Below are positions 18,268 to 26,664 of a stretch of DNA of 64,000 nt, piece by piece (the stretch's first letter is position 1; each line of letters opens with the position of its first letter). The DNA is taken from contig NZ_JACJOF010000024.1 in NCBI RefSeq assembly GCF_014695395.1, positions 52,085 through 116,084 on the forward strand, given 5' to 3'. The notes below the pieces were generated by a model, which worked only from the letters and a program-made list of their open reading frames with translations, was not told the origin of the DNA and did not search any database. Made by a program: the position numbers and the translations under genes. The stretch comes from Nodosilinea sp. FACHB-131 (lineage in GTDB: Bacteria; Cyanobacteriota; Cyanobacteriia; Phormidesmidales; Phormidesmidaceae).

Positions 18268-19065
18268 TTAGAGTTGACGCTCGGTATAGAAAACTACCCT
18301 ATCGTTATAGTTTAAATGCGCTAAGTGGTCGCAGAACTTTTCACGTGCCATAGTTTTTTCAGAACTGGGCATAACCCCCCGAAATTGGCTCCACGCTTCT
18401 ACATTAAAGGTGACCAGATTGTCAGGATGAGGAATGGGCACCACCGTCAGGCCGGCCAGGCCAGCATGGCGGGCTATTTCGTCGATTTCTTCGAGCACGA
18501 CGTCGCGTTCAATCCAAGTGGGGTCGTGGGCTTTTTGCTGTTCGAGAAAGGCAATGGTATCGGGGGATTGGCTATGTCTGGCGCCTGGTTCTACAAAGAT
18601 AGCGCGACCTCCCGGAGCAAGAACGCGGAAAAATTCCTCAAAAACTTTAGGATAACTGTGCATGTGGTGCAGGGTGTCGTAGCACAGCAGGTTGCTAAAG
18701 CTGCAATCGGCAAACGGCATCTGGTGACCATCTCCCTGTTCAAAGCCGATGTGCTGACTAACCAAGCGTCGATCGGCGGAGATCCGATTGTGCAGACAAA
18801 TTTCTAGGTCGTTATGAATATCAAAAGCGACAACTCGCTTACCCATACGCCCCAACAGTTCGGTAATCCATCCTGTTCCGGCACCAAAATCTAGCAAGGG
18901 TAATTCAGGATTATTGGAAGTTATGCAAGCGGTGAGAATAGCGAAATCAAACAGCATTCGAGGTAGAGAGCGGGGCGCTCCAAATGGTTCTATGACAGAA
19001 GGGTCCGCCATGGCCTTACTTTCTGCTTCGGTGGCAAATGTTCGTTCTTCAAACCACTGGATCAT
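18268..19065 (-). CDS. SAM-dependent methyltransferase, tandem copy 2
   Basis: Second copy, also 265 residues and collinear with copy 1 along its full length. It has motif I LPLLDFGAGTGWITELLG, VAFDIHNDLE, the CYDTLHHMHSYPK loop and APGGRAIFVEPG. Differences are scattered (for example GSGWITEF versus GTGWITEL and NIKAWGQFR versus NVEAWSQFR), so both copies appear to be under selection. The few bases before both start codons also match (AGGATGACCT on the plus strand), so the duplication included the ribosome-binding region. It lies about 220 bp from the IS1-type element. Substrate unknown. Confidence 0.85.
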   Translation of the reverse strand: MIQWFEERTFATEAESKAMADPSVIEPFGAPRSLPRMLFDFAILTACITSNNPELPLLDFGAGTGWITELLGRMGKRVVAFDIHNDLEICLHNRISADRRLVSQHIGFEQGDGHQMPFADCSFSNLLCYDTLHHMHSYPKVFEEFFRVLAPGGRAIFVEPGARHSQSPDTIAFLEQQKAHDPTWIERDVVLEEIDEIARHAGLAGLTVVPIPHPDNLVTFNVEAWSQFRGVMPSSEKTMAREKFCDHLAHLNYNDRVVFYTERQL

Positions 19066-19349
19066 AGGATGACCTTTCCTAAGCTATCTATGTTCAAATC
19101 TGAGTTCGACTTATCCACTTGAGTCTCAAGACTAAGCGGTGAGCAAAATCAGATATAAGGTCTGAAATCACTGCTGCGGTAGATGGTACAGCACTGATGG
19201 TACCGTTTATAGCTGTGTTTTTCTATGGAATGTACTCGGTGAGCTAGCAGTATCAATATGAGTCTAGCGCGACTCATCAGCCTGCCTGGTAATGTTCTAG
19301 ACGTGTGGAACAGGCAAAATAGGTGGGAACGTCCATCCTTAGTTCTTCC

Positions 19350-19628
19350 ATGGTCCTAGAACCCATCTGTTGCCCCCGTTGTCACACCACCGATGTGGTC
19401 AAAAATGGCAAAAGTGCTGAAGGCAAACAGCGCTATCGCTGCCGTAACGCCGAGTGTACGCGCGCCTCCTTTATCCTGAACTACAGCTACCGAGGATACT
19501 TGCCCGAGGTGAAACAACAGATTGCGGATATGGCTGTCAACGGTAGCGGCATTCGAGATACCGCTCGGGTCTTGAAGGTCAGCCCCACAACCGTGATTGA
19601 GGAACTCAAAAAAACATCGCCAGCTTGA
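19350..19628 (+). CDS. IS1 InsA-like DNA-binding protein
   Basis: 92 residues from ATG 19350. It carries a zinc-finger-like CCPRCHTTDVVKNGKSAEGKQRYRCRNAEC (two CxxC/CxxxxC pairs) followed by a helix-turn-helix (SGIRDTARVLKVSPTTVIEEL). In IS1 this protein binds the terminal repeats and represses transposition; it also forms the N-terminal part of the transposase. The frame ends just after a seven-A run at 19608-19614, the expected place for -1 slippage into insB. Confidence 0.88.
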   Translation: MVLEPICCPRCHTTDVVKNGKSAEGKQRYRCRNAECTRASFILNYSYRGYLPEVKQQIADMAVNGSGIRDTARVLKVSPTTVIEELKKTSPA

Positions 19629-20094
19629 GAGTGTCAATCGTCCGCTGTTGGAGTCGATGGCGACTCCGCCTACCGTGGCCATGGTCGTTCGCGTGGAGGA
19701 GGCCGAAATGGATGAGATGTGGAGCTTTGTCCAGTCCAAACGGCAACAGCGGTGGCTTTGGCATGCAATCGACCATCAAAGCGGGAATGTGTTGGCCTAC
19801 GTCTTAGCTCCCCATGAGGATCAAGCCCTCAAGGCGCTGATGGTTCTGTTAACGCCCTTTGGCATTCAGCAGTTTTACACCGATAGCTGGGGCGCATACT
19901 TGCGGCTCCTTGACGCCAAGCAACATACGGTGGGTAAAGCCAATACCCAGCGGATTGAACGCAAGCACTTGACCTTGCGGACACGGATCAAACGCTTAGC
20001 TCGTAAAACCATTTGCTTCTCCAAATCAGTTCTGATGCATGATACAGTGATTGGCTTATTTATCAACCGCCATGAGTTTGGGCGAGCTATATGA
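19597..20094 (+). CDS. IS1 InsB-like transposase catalytic part (made by -1 frameshift)
   Basis: Catalytic half of the IS1 transposase. Visible residues are the D of MDEMWSFV, a second D in FYTDSWGAY, and the late E/R-rich helix TQRIERKHLTLRTRIKRLARK, consistent with the IS1 DDE-type site. The frame opens upstream of the A-run and overlaps insA by 32 bp, so the active InsAB fusion (EELKK-HRQLESVN) would arise by programmed -1 slippage on AAAAAAAC at 19608-19615. No internal stop is seen, so the element may still be mobile. Confidence 0.88.
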   Translation: MRNSKKHRQLESVNRPLLESMATPPTVAMVVRVEEAEMDEMWSFVQSKRQQRWLWHAIDHQSGNVLAYVLAPHEDQALKALMVLLTPFGIQQFYTDSWGAYLRLLDAKQHTVGKANTQRIERKHLTLRTRIKRLARKTICFSKSVLMHDTVIGLFINRHEFGRAI

Positions 20095-20289
20095 CAGGGC
20101 TTCAACAGGTCTAGAACACTACCGCCACATCTAACGTCAAAGTTAGGGGTTCTTTTAAGCAAAGGAATTAAGCCTTGCTTGCTTGTAGTCTATGGCTTCT
20201 ACGGTGCCGAGCCTAGCTGAGAGCTAAATAAAAGTAGCCCAAAATACTATTTGGTGCTGCCTGACAAAAAAATGAGTAGCTTTCACCAG

Positions 20290-20490
20290 CTAATCTTTTT
20301 GCCCTAATCCCTGCCAAAGCACCGCTTCACTAGGGATTACCAAGCCTTGGGCTGACGTTTCGGCCTGCTCGATCGCAACCAGTGTTGTGGCAGTACCGAC
20401 AAAGGTGGCGGCGGCTAAGACAGCGGCCACAGTGGCAAGCATTTCTAAGCGGTGAAGGGCGATCGCAACTTGAGGATCTTGAAATCTCAT
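20290..20490 (-). CDS. Small single-helix membrane protein behind an NtcA-type promoter
   Basis: 66 residues, unknown family. Residues about 17-40 form one hydrophobic helix (LATVAAVLAAATFVGTATTLVAI) between a short charged N-terminus and a polar tail, so it should be a small inner- or thylakoid-membrane protein. What makes it credible is the promoter: a perfect NtcA palindrome with GTAN8TAC, then 21 bp, then GATAAT, ending 20 bp before the ATG. NtcA activates genes under nitrogen limitation, and the next gene on the other side is the nitrate permease. It does not resemble NblA, PirA or the IF7/IF17 inhibitors. Function unknown. Confidence 0.55.
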   Translation of the reverse strand: MRFQDPQVAIALHRLEMLATVAAVLAAATFVGTATTLVAIEQAETSAQGLVIPSEAVLWQGLGQKD

Positions 20491-20509
20491 CAGACGACCC
20501 GGAAAGAGA

Positions 20510-20555
20510 ATTATCTTGTCTCATTCTACTGTTTCTGTAGCTAAAGATACAGAAA
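20510..20555 (-). promoter_or_regulatory. NtcA-activated promoter (class II layout)
   Basis: On the minus strand an NtcA site GTATCTTTAGCTAC (20550 to 20537) sits within a longer perfect palindrome TTTCTGTA-8 nt-TACAGAAA (20532-20555). After 21 nt comes the -10 box GATAAT (20515 to 20510). This is the standard NtcA class II arrangement (GTAN8TAC, about 22 nt, TAN3T-like). It points at the 66-aa gene rather than nrtP, which starts about 385 bp away on the other strand; a -10 for nrtP is not evident. Confidence 0.7.
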
Positions 20556-20934
20556 ATTTTGGCAACCCCTCTACTTGTGTTGCCCTGCGCTGTTGCAACA
20601 AATGCATCGTGGCGGCGCAAAAAAGCCATCAGCACAAATGTTTTGTAAGCACTTACACAAAGCACCGATGAGTTCGCTATTACTCTTTGCCTATGAAAAA
20701 GATTTATTTGTCGGCAACCCTTTCCTCAGCGATTTCAGCTCGCTGATTTCAGGCTTGTCCGCGTCTAAGTTTTTCCTAATGCTGACGAAAGCTCCCAAGT
20801 TTTCTAACCCATTAGCGCCTTTGCGAATAGATATCGGCTTCTAAAGCTGAGTCTGCGATCGCGTTTGTCTGCCGCAAATTCAATGTGGCTGAATTGGGTT
20901 TCTAGGGCAATCATCTATCTGGAGTTGAGTAGTT
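20556..20934. other. Upstream region of nrtP
   Basis: About 380 bp in front of the nitrate permease. No reading frame here has family features; the frame at 20575-20844 looks random. No second GTAN8TAC site was found close to nrtP. Confidence 0.4.
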
Positions 20935-22482
20935 ATGGCTGGATTGTGGTCATTTAGCGGCAGGCACAAAATCCTGCACATGACGTGGTTTGCATTCTTT
21001 CTAACGTTTGTGGTTTGGTTTAACTTTGCCCCCTTGACCACGGCTATCAAGGCCGATTTGGGGTTAAGCGACCCACAAATGCGCACCATCGCCATCTGCA
21101 ATGTGGCTCTGACGGTGCCCGCCCGCATCATCATCGGTATGGTGCTCGATCGCTTTGGGCCACGCATTACCTACTCCTGCCTGCTGATTTACTCGGCAAT
21201 TCCCTGTATCGCCTTTGCCCTGGCTCAGAATTTTGAGCAGATGGTCTACTCCCGTCTAGCGCTGAGCATTGTCGGCTGCGGCTTTGTAATCGGCATTCGC
21301 ATGGTGGCCGAGTGGTTTGAAGACAATGAAATTGGTCTGGCCGAAGGTATCTACGGCGGTTGGGGCAACTTTGGCTCCGCTGGGGCGGCCTTTATGCTGC
21401 CGTCGATTGCCGCTGCGCTGGGCTTTTTAACTGCTGGTCAGGTGAACTGGCGACTGGCGATCGCCCTCACCGGCATTGCCGCTGCCTGTTACGGCGTGGT
21501 CTACTACTTCAACGTGACCGATACGCCTTCAGGCAAGGTTTACCAGCGCCCCCCTAGCAGTGCCGGGATGGAAGTCACTAGCCAGCGCGACTTTTGGCTT
21601 CTGCTGGCGACGAATATTCCCTTAGTTGGGGTACTGGGGTTGATTGCCTGGCGATTGACTAAGGTTGACTTTATCAGTAGCGAAGTCCTGGTCGTGATTG
21701 GGGTGTTACTCGTTGGGCTATACCTGTTTCAGTCCTACAACATTTGGCAGGCTAATAAGCCCCTGATGACTGGCGCCAAGCGCTACCCTCCCGAGGACCG
21801 CTACAAATTCTCCCAGGTGTTTAACCTGGAAATGGCCTATGTGGCCTGCTTTGGCTCTGAGCTAGCGGTGGTGTCGATGCTGCCTACCTACTTTGAGCGC
21901 GGTTTTGGGCTCACCGCCGCCGTCGCTGGGGCCGTGGCCGGCATGTACGCCTTTATGAACCTGGTGGCGAGACCAGGCGGCGGTTTACTCTCCGACAAAC
22001 TGGGCAGCCGCAAGCTGACTCTGGTCGTGACTATCGCGGGCACAGGTGTGGGGTACCTGCTGTTCAGCATGTTTGGCCAGGGCGTGCCGATCCTGTTTGT
22101 GGTGCTGATGACCATGGTGGCGTCGTTCTTTGTGATGGCTGCCGAGGGGGCCACCTTTGCCATTGTGCCCTTGGTAAAGCCCCGTATTACCGGGCAGGTT
22201 GCAGGCAACGTAGGGGCTTACGGCAACGTTGGCGCCGTGGTCTATTTGACGGTGTACAGCCTCCTGCCCCAGGGTGTGGCCGGTGACAAGCTGTTCTTTC
22301 AAATGCTAGGCTGTGTGGCGCTCATCGTCGCCTTTTTGAATGCCTTCACCCTGAAAGAGGTGGTCGGATCCCACGCTGAGCACAGGGTGCCGGTGCCCGC
22401 AGGCGTGCCGGTAGAGCAGGGCGATTCCCCGTTGGGAACGTTACGCGATTCCCTAAGAGGGACGCTGCGCGATCGCCGGTAG
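20935..22482 (+). CDS. nrtP: Nitrate/nitrite permease of the NarK/NrtP MFS type
   Basis: 515-residue major-facilitator transporter with about 12 hydrophobic helices. It matches the NarK/NrtP nitrate porter group: an early WFAFFLTFVVWFNFAPL helix, VPARIIIGMVLDRFGPR (the MFS loop motif), and a nitrate-signature-like glycine helix GIYGGWGNFGSAGAAF near residue 140. The second half has the matching segment LVARPGGGLLSDKLGSR. It would import nitrate or nitrite across the cytoplasmic membrane. The last ~20 residues (SPLGTLRDSLRGTLRDRR) are encoded by an interspersed repeat and look like a recent extension. No nrtABCD, nir or nar genes are in the window. Confidence 0.9.
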   Translation: MAGLWSFSGRHKILHMTWFAFFLTFVVWFNFAPLTTAIKADLGLSDPQMRTIAICNVALTVPARIIIGMVLDRFGPRITYSCLLIYSAIPCIAFALAQNFEQMVYSRLALSIVGCGFVIGIRMVAEWFEDNEIGLAEGIYGGWGNFGSAGAAFMLPSIAAALGFLTAGQVNWRLAIALTGIAAACYGVVYYFNVTDTPSGKVYQRPPSSAGMEVTSQRDFWLLLATNIPLVGVLGLIAWRLTKVDFISSEVLVVIGVLLVGLYLFQSYNIWQANKPLMTGAKRYPPEDRYKFSQVFNLEMAYVACFGSELAVVSMLPTYFERGFGLTAAVAGAVAGMYAFMNLVARPGGGLLSDKLGSRKLTLVVTIAGTGVGYLLFSMFGQGVPILFVVLMTMVASFFVMAAEGATFAIVPLVKPRITGQVAGNVGAYGNVGAVVYLTVYSLLPQGVAGDKLFFQMLGCVALIVAFLNAFTLKEVVGSHAEHRVPVPAGVPVEQGDSPLGTLRDSLRGTLRDRR

Positions 22483-22684
22483 TTTTTGTCCTAGCAACCG
22501 TAGGGTGGGCTGTTCTTGCTAAATGGTTGGTGGGCAATGCCCACCCTACTGCTGAGTCAAACCATGCAACTCGGTAGGGGCGTAGCATGCTATGTCCCTA
22601 CCCAGCCTACACATCTAGATTTTGAGGCGATCGCGTAGCGTTCCCAGAGGGGAATTGCGCAGCGTCCCCAGACCCGGAGAGGAA
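22425..22684. repeat. Interspersed repeats at and after the nrtP 3' end
   Basis: Three elements. First, units of the GCGTAGCGTTCCC / GGGAACG type lie at 22425-22480 (inside the nrtP coding end) and at about 22631-22684. Second, between them, an inverted repeat at 22499-22552 pairs TAGGGTGGGC with GCCCACCCTA. Such short palindromes are common cyanobacterial interspersed repeats. Confidence 0.65.
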
Positions 22685-22717
22685 TCGACCCCCATCCCAT
22701 ACTCGTGAGGCCAGGTC

Positions 22718-24073
22718 ATGACGGCATCTATGGACTTTGAGGGCGTGGCGCATGAGGAGGTTGCCCTTCGCGAACTTGACTATGCCCAAACCATGCTGGC
22801 TGCCGCCGCCATCGGTGTTGTAGGTGGCATCGTGGCCACCACCTATTACCTGGTGCTGGAAGGATTTATGCACCTGGTGTGGCACACCATCCCTGAGCAA
22901 ATGGAGCCCTTCTTTACCGATAGCTTTCCCGCCACCAACTATGTGTGGATCGCCGCTAGCGTGGGCGGGCTTTTGGTGGGGCTGACGTTGTATCTGATGG
23001 GCTTGCCCGGCGAGGTTTCGTTTGTAGTAGAGAAGGTGCACGACCCCGGTCGCATCGATATCAAGCAAACCCCGGCGATGGTAGTGGCTTCGCTATTTTC
23101 GATTGTGGCGGGGGGCAGTGCTGGGCCAGAGGCTCCGTTGGTGCAGGTCAACGGCAGCGTCGGCGGCTGGATGGCTCAAAAGCTGGGCCTCACCCTACGC
23201 ACCACGCGGATCTTCACCTTTTGCGGCATGGCGGCGGCGCTGGGAGCTTTTTTTGGTGCGCCCTTGGGTGGGGCGCTGTTCGCGCTAGAGATTCCCCATC
23301 GGCGGGGGCTGGAGTATTATGAGGCGCTGATTCCAGCGACTCTGGCGGCGATTTTGAGCTTTGTGGTGTTTCGCCTGACCACGGGCCTTTCCATTGGCGG
23401 CATGTATCATTTCACCTCGATACCGCAGCTGACGCTGATGAATTTGGCGGAGGGAGCGGTACTGGGGGCGATCGGGGCGGCGGTGGCGGCGCTGTTTGTG
23501 CTGGTGTTTCGCACGGTGGGTTGGCTGACGCGACCTTTAGAACATCGCACGATTTTGCTGGCTATCCTGGGGGGCCTCGCCATTGGCCTGATTGCCCTGG
23601 TGTTTCCTCAAACCCTGTTCTTTGGCGAGCGTGAAATTGAGACGATTATCGAAACCGGCTCGACCTTTGGCATCACCATGCTGCTGCTGATTGGCCTGGC
23701 CAAAATGCTGGCGATTAGCTGCACGTTGCACTCGGGCTTTCGCGGTGGCTTTATCTTTCCACTGTTTTACATTGGGGCAGCGGTGGGGCTGGCGATCGCC
23801 CTCGGCTTTCCCCAGGTGCACCCCACGATTGGCATGGTCTGCATGATGGTGGCAGTGAATGTGGCAATTACCAAAACCCCGATCAGCACTACGGTGATTC
23901 TCAGCGTGCTGTCAGACACGGCGATGGTGCCGGTGATTGTGATCGCTAGCCTGACCAGCTTTTTGCTGACGATCAATTTGAACATGATTAAAACCCAGCG
24001 GGCTCGCCCTTTGCCTGGCGTGGGCGATCGCGACCCAGAGACTGCCGCACCGCAGCTCCAACCTCAGGGGTAA
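22718..24073 (+). CDS. ClC-family chloride channel/antiporter
   Basis: 451-residue integral membrane protein. ClC selectivity-filter motifs are clear: GGSAGPEAPLVQ (the GxxGPE segment with the gating Glu), GAFFGAPLGGALFALE, and GGFIFPLFYIG (GxFxP). It would move chloride (or fluoride/nitrate) across the membrane, as a channel or as a H+-coupled exchanger. No C-terminal CBS domains are present. It follows nrtP by about 235 bp on the same strand with repeats between, so shared transcription is doubtful. An anion role next to a nitrate porter is suggestive only. The start ATG at 22718 fits, with an acidic 20-residue N-terminus. Confidence 0.92.
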   Translation: MTASMDFEGVAHEEVALRELDYAQTMLAAAAIGVVGGIVATTYYLVLEGFMHLVWHTIPEQMEPFFTDSFPATNYVWIAASVGGLLVGLTLYLMGLPGEVSFVVEKVHDPGRIDIKQTPAMVVASLFSIVAGGSAGPEAPLVQVNGSVGGWMAQKLGLTLRTTRIFTFCGMAAALGAFFGAPLGGALFALEIPHRRGLEYYEALIPATLAAILSFVVFRLTTGLSIGGMYHFTSIPQLTLMNLAEGAVLGAIGAAVAALFVLVFRTVGWLTRPLEHRTILLAILGGLAIGLIALVFPQTLFFGEREIETIIETGSTFGITMLLLIGLAKMLAISCTLHSGFRGGFIFPLFYIGAAVGLAIALGFPQVHPTIGMVCMMVAVNVAITKTPISTTVILSVLSDTAMVPVIVIASLTSFLLTINLNMIKTQRARPLPGVGDRDPETAAPQLQPQG

Positions 24074-24250
24074 CCCGCTATTGCTCTAGGGGCTAGTTCA
24101 AAGAAGCAGTAAATAAGCTCTCCCCGGTGAATAGACTTTCTCGATCTGGCAGTTGTTGCTCAACGACTGGATAAACAGCGACAAATAAGCTCAAACTCAG
24201 CACCAAGATCTCTCAACTGTCCGCTTCATCGACTGGTTAGCTAGCTGGTG

Positions 24251-24871
24251 CTACCAACTGCCCACTAATTCTTGAATTTTAGATTGTGCTTCGTCTAGCC
24301 CCCGTTTTTGTGCCTCGTCTCCCATATCTAGACCATTGGCATGAATGAACTGAATGTCAGTCACCCCCATGAACTGAAAAGCATACCGGAGCGCAGGTTC
24401 CTGACAATCCCATCCTTTGTAAGGAGAACCTGCTCCATACTCAACGCCTCGTGATGTGATGAACAACACTTTTTTACCGTCCGCAAGTCCTTTGACTTGA
24501 CCTTCCTCCTCCGTGAATGTGCGACCTGCACGAACTACTTGATCAATGTAGGCTTTGAAATTGGACGGAATGCTGAAGTTGTACATTGGCACGCTGAAAA
24601 CACACCGATCAGCCGCCAAAAACTCGTCCACCAACTCATCGGAAAACTTCAGCAGTTCAGCCATTTCTGGAGTCAATGCTTCTAGAGGAGTAAAATCAGC
24701 TGCAATCCAATCTTCGGTGATGTGAGGAACTGGCGTTTGTCTTAAATCACGATAGGTGATCACATCATCTGGATGTTGGTCTTGCCAGGCAGTGACAAAC
24801 TCTTTTGCCAACTTGCGAGATTTAGAGCGATCGCCACGCGGACTTGAATCGATGTGCAGAATGTTTGTCAT
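24251..24871 (-). CDS. azoR: FMN-dependent NADH-azoreductase / quinone reductase
   Basis: 206-residue flavodoxin-fold enzyme of the AzoR type: ILHIDSSPRGDRSKSRKLAKEF (FMN-phosphate loop), FSVPMYNFSIPSNFKAYIDQVVRAGRTF (central AzoR signature) and FITSRGVEYGAGSPYKGWD. It uses NAD(P)H to reduce azo dyes or, more likely in vivo, quinones and electrophiles. It is divergent from an HxlR-type repressor with 110 bp between the two starts. This is the usual arrangement for electrophile-sensing control, so the regulator probably controls this gene. Confidence 0.93.
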   Translation of the reverse strand: MTNILHIDSSPRGDRSKSRKLAKEFVTAWQDQHPDDVITYRDLRQTPVPHITEDWIAADFTPLEALTPEMAELLKFSDELVDEFLAADRCVFSVPMYNFSIPSNFKAYIDQVVRAGRTFTEEEGQVKGLADGKKVLFITSRGVEYGAGSPYKGWDCQEPALRYAFQFMGVTDIQFIHANGLDMGDEAQKRGLDEAQSKIQELVGSW

Positions 24872-24981
24872 AGCCTCAACCAGAACTTTGACTTGTTGTG
24901 TAGACAGTAAGTCAACAAATTACTAAAGTAAAGTAGAAACGAAAAAGTAACTAGTAACCTAAAAGAAACTGCTGAATTAAT
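24872..24981. promoter_or_regulatory. Divergent azoR/hxlR promoter region
   Basis: 110 bp, A/T-rich (ACTAAAGTAAAGTAGAAACGAAAAAGTAACTAG), between two divergent starts. The repeated AGTAAC / AAAGTA units are candidates for an HxlR operator. Confidence 0.45.
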
Positions 24982-25314
24982 ATGACTGAGTTTAAGTGCT
25001 GTCCATTGGAAATCTTGTTAAGACATATCTCAGGACAATGGACACTTTACATCATCTGGATTCTTGACACGAATGGCGCACTTCGCTTTGGTGAGCTGAG
25101 ACGAAAAGTGGACGGCATCTCTACCAAAGTTCTCACTGAGAGGTTGAGGCTTTTGGAGTCGATTGAACTTATTTACCGTCACCAAGAACCCACTATTCCA
25201 CCGCAGGTCACTTACACGCTCACTGAACGCGGCAAGGAATTATCGGGAACACTCGATCACCTTTATGAATTGGCTGTGCGTTGGTATGACACTGACCCAA
25301 AAGCTATTGTCTGA
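24982..25314 (+). CDS. HxlR-family transcriptional regulator
   Basis: 110-residue winged helix-turn-helix protein with the HxlR layout. A cysteine near the N-terminus (FKCCPLEILLRHISGQWTLYIIWIL) is followed by the recognition helix region GALRFGELRRKVDGISTKVLTERLRLLE and the wing TLTERGKEL. In HxlR/YodB/QorR-type proteins the N-terminal Cys senses quinones or aldehydes. Here the CC pair at residues 6-7 could do so (inference). It most likely regulates the divergent azoreductase gene and itself. Confidence 0.9.
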   Translation: MTEFKCCPLEILLRHISGQWTLYIIWILDTNGALRFGELRRKVDGISTKVLTERLRLLESIELIYRHQEPTIPPQVTYTLTERGKELSGTLDHLYELAVRWYDTDPKAIV

Positions 25315-25501
25315 TTAGAAATTAGATGTCAATAGATGATTTCCCAATAACGCTACCATCCGTAACTGAAGCTAGTCCTTGATGAAGACCAGCACAAGAT
25401 CGGTGAGCATAGGGTTAAAACATCGCCATCTATCCGATTCGCTGGAACTTCTGGCGGCTCAAACGCATCACTTCATCTGGCCAATCCAGAAATTAACTGT
25501 G

Positions 25502-26569
25502 ATGCGTCGCTCTACGCTATTCCTCTCCCGATTTTTACTTGGTTTATGGATTGTATTGGCCGCAACATTTTTATGGTTGCTCATTCCCAATGCCCCCGAT
25601 GTACCAGATAACGGCCCCTTTGCCGGGGTATCTATCCAGACCGAACAGGGTGTGCTGCTTCATTTGCCCAATCGGGGCTTTCGCTGCACCGAGACGGAGC
25701 AGGAGTTTCAATGCCAGATTGACCTTCAGGACCAGTTATTGACGCTCAACTTCACCAAAGGGCAGGGATATCCATACGATTTAAGCAATTGTCGAGCATC
25801 CTACGGTGGACAAGCCGTTGGTTGTCGAGAGGCGGGGCAAAATTATGCGCCTACCCTGGCAAAACTGTACGAAATTACGAATCTCAACTTGAGTCCACAA
25901 CAAATTCAGTCAGTTCGCCAAACCTATTGGGGCATCAATACCCTGATGCGATTGGGTGAAAGTCCTGTGCTGATCTGGATCAGCACAGGACTTTCAATAG
26001 CCGCAGGGATAAGTGCAGCTATTTTTGCTTGGCTTCACTTTGGGGTTTGGAGCAAGGGATTTGTTAGCTTTGCTTGTGGATTTGGAGTGTATCAGTTAGT
26101 TGAAAGATTTCTCGGTCGGGTGCCCTTTGACGTAGTTACTCCCTATGGGCTAACGCCAGATAACTGGATTCAGGCTGTTCGGGGAGGCGCGATCGCCGCT
26201 GGTATTGCCGCAATGCTGCTTACAGCCCTCTTGCTATGGCGTCGAGTAAATCGCTTCAGCCGGGTTTTAATTAGCCTAATTATAGGCGCTGGAATCTTTA
26301 ATCTCGCCTGGTGGGCATTCAGTTGGAATGTTGGCTATGTGCTGCCTCTGTTTAGCTGGGCGAATCCGTTGATACAGCAAGGGCATCTATTGGCGTTGTT
26401 TTTTACAGTTATTTCGGTACTTGTGGCGATCGCGGCTGCAATTCTGATCTGGACATACACAAACTCATCCATCCGAAAGTTTCTCTGTCTTGGCAGCGGT
26501 TTTGGTGCGATCGCCTTGTCATCTCATCTGTTTATGTATCTTCTTCTTGACCTGGGATATACGGACTAG
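25502..26569 (+). CDS. Polytopic membrane protein with Cys-rich outer loop, paralogue 1
   Basis: 355 residues from ATG 25502, chosen because the paralogue at 36786 begins at the same residue (MRRSTLFLSRF versus MRRAVLFLSRF). Upstream in-frame codons back to 25379 are not conserved. Helix 1 is about residues 9-30. A roughly 140-residue loop follows, with four Cys (F-R-C-T-E-T-E-Q-x-F-x-C-Q, then N-C-R-A and V-G-C) that could form disulphides outside the membrane. About six further helices fill the C-terminal half, ending SIRKFLCLGSGFG. I do not recognise the family and claim no function. Confidence 0.75.
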   Translation: MRRSTLFLSRFLLGLWIVLAATFLWLLIPNAPDVPDNGPFAGVSIQTEQGVLLHLPNRGFRCTETEQEFQCQIDLQDQLLTLNFTKGQGYPYDLSNCRASYGGQAVGCREAGQNYAPTLAKLYEITNLNLSPQQIQSVRQTYWGINTLMRLGESPVLIWISTGLSIAAGISAAIFAWLHFGVWSKGFVSFACGFGVYQLVERFLGRVPFDVVTPYGLTPDNWIQAVRGGAIAAGIAAMLLTALLLWRRVNRFSRVLISLIIGAGIFNLAWWAFSWNVGYVLPLFSWANPLIQQGHLLALFFTVISVLVAIAAAILIWTYTNSSIRKFLCLGSGFGAIALSSHLFMYLLLDLGYTD

Positions 26570-26664
26570 AAGGGAATTGGCGATAAACCGCGATCGCATC
26601 TACGCTTTCAGCCACACCCGTCCTTCGTTCTTTTACTACGTGCCACTGCATGCTGCCAGTCGTT

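Larger units (their letters stand above)
19288..20123 (+). mobile_element. IS1-family insertion sequence
   Basis: Complete-looking element of about 836 bp. The left end begins GGTAATGTTCTAGAC (19288 on). The right end, read on the other strand, begins GGTAGTGTTCTAGAC (from 20123), giving imperfect terminal inverted repeats. It contains overlapping insA and insB frames with an A-run between them. I see no convincing target-site duplication just outside the two ends, so insertion may be old or the flanks rearranged. Confidence 0.88.

Noticed and set aside
19270..20140. Target-site duplication of the IS1 element
   Set aside because: Bases just outside the two ends (GCCTGCCT and GCCACATC) are not identical.
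20575..20844. 89-codon plus-strand frame before nrtP
   Set aside because: Random-looking composition, no recognisable start context, and it lies in a promoter region.
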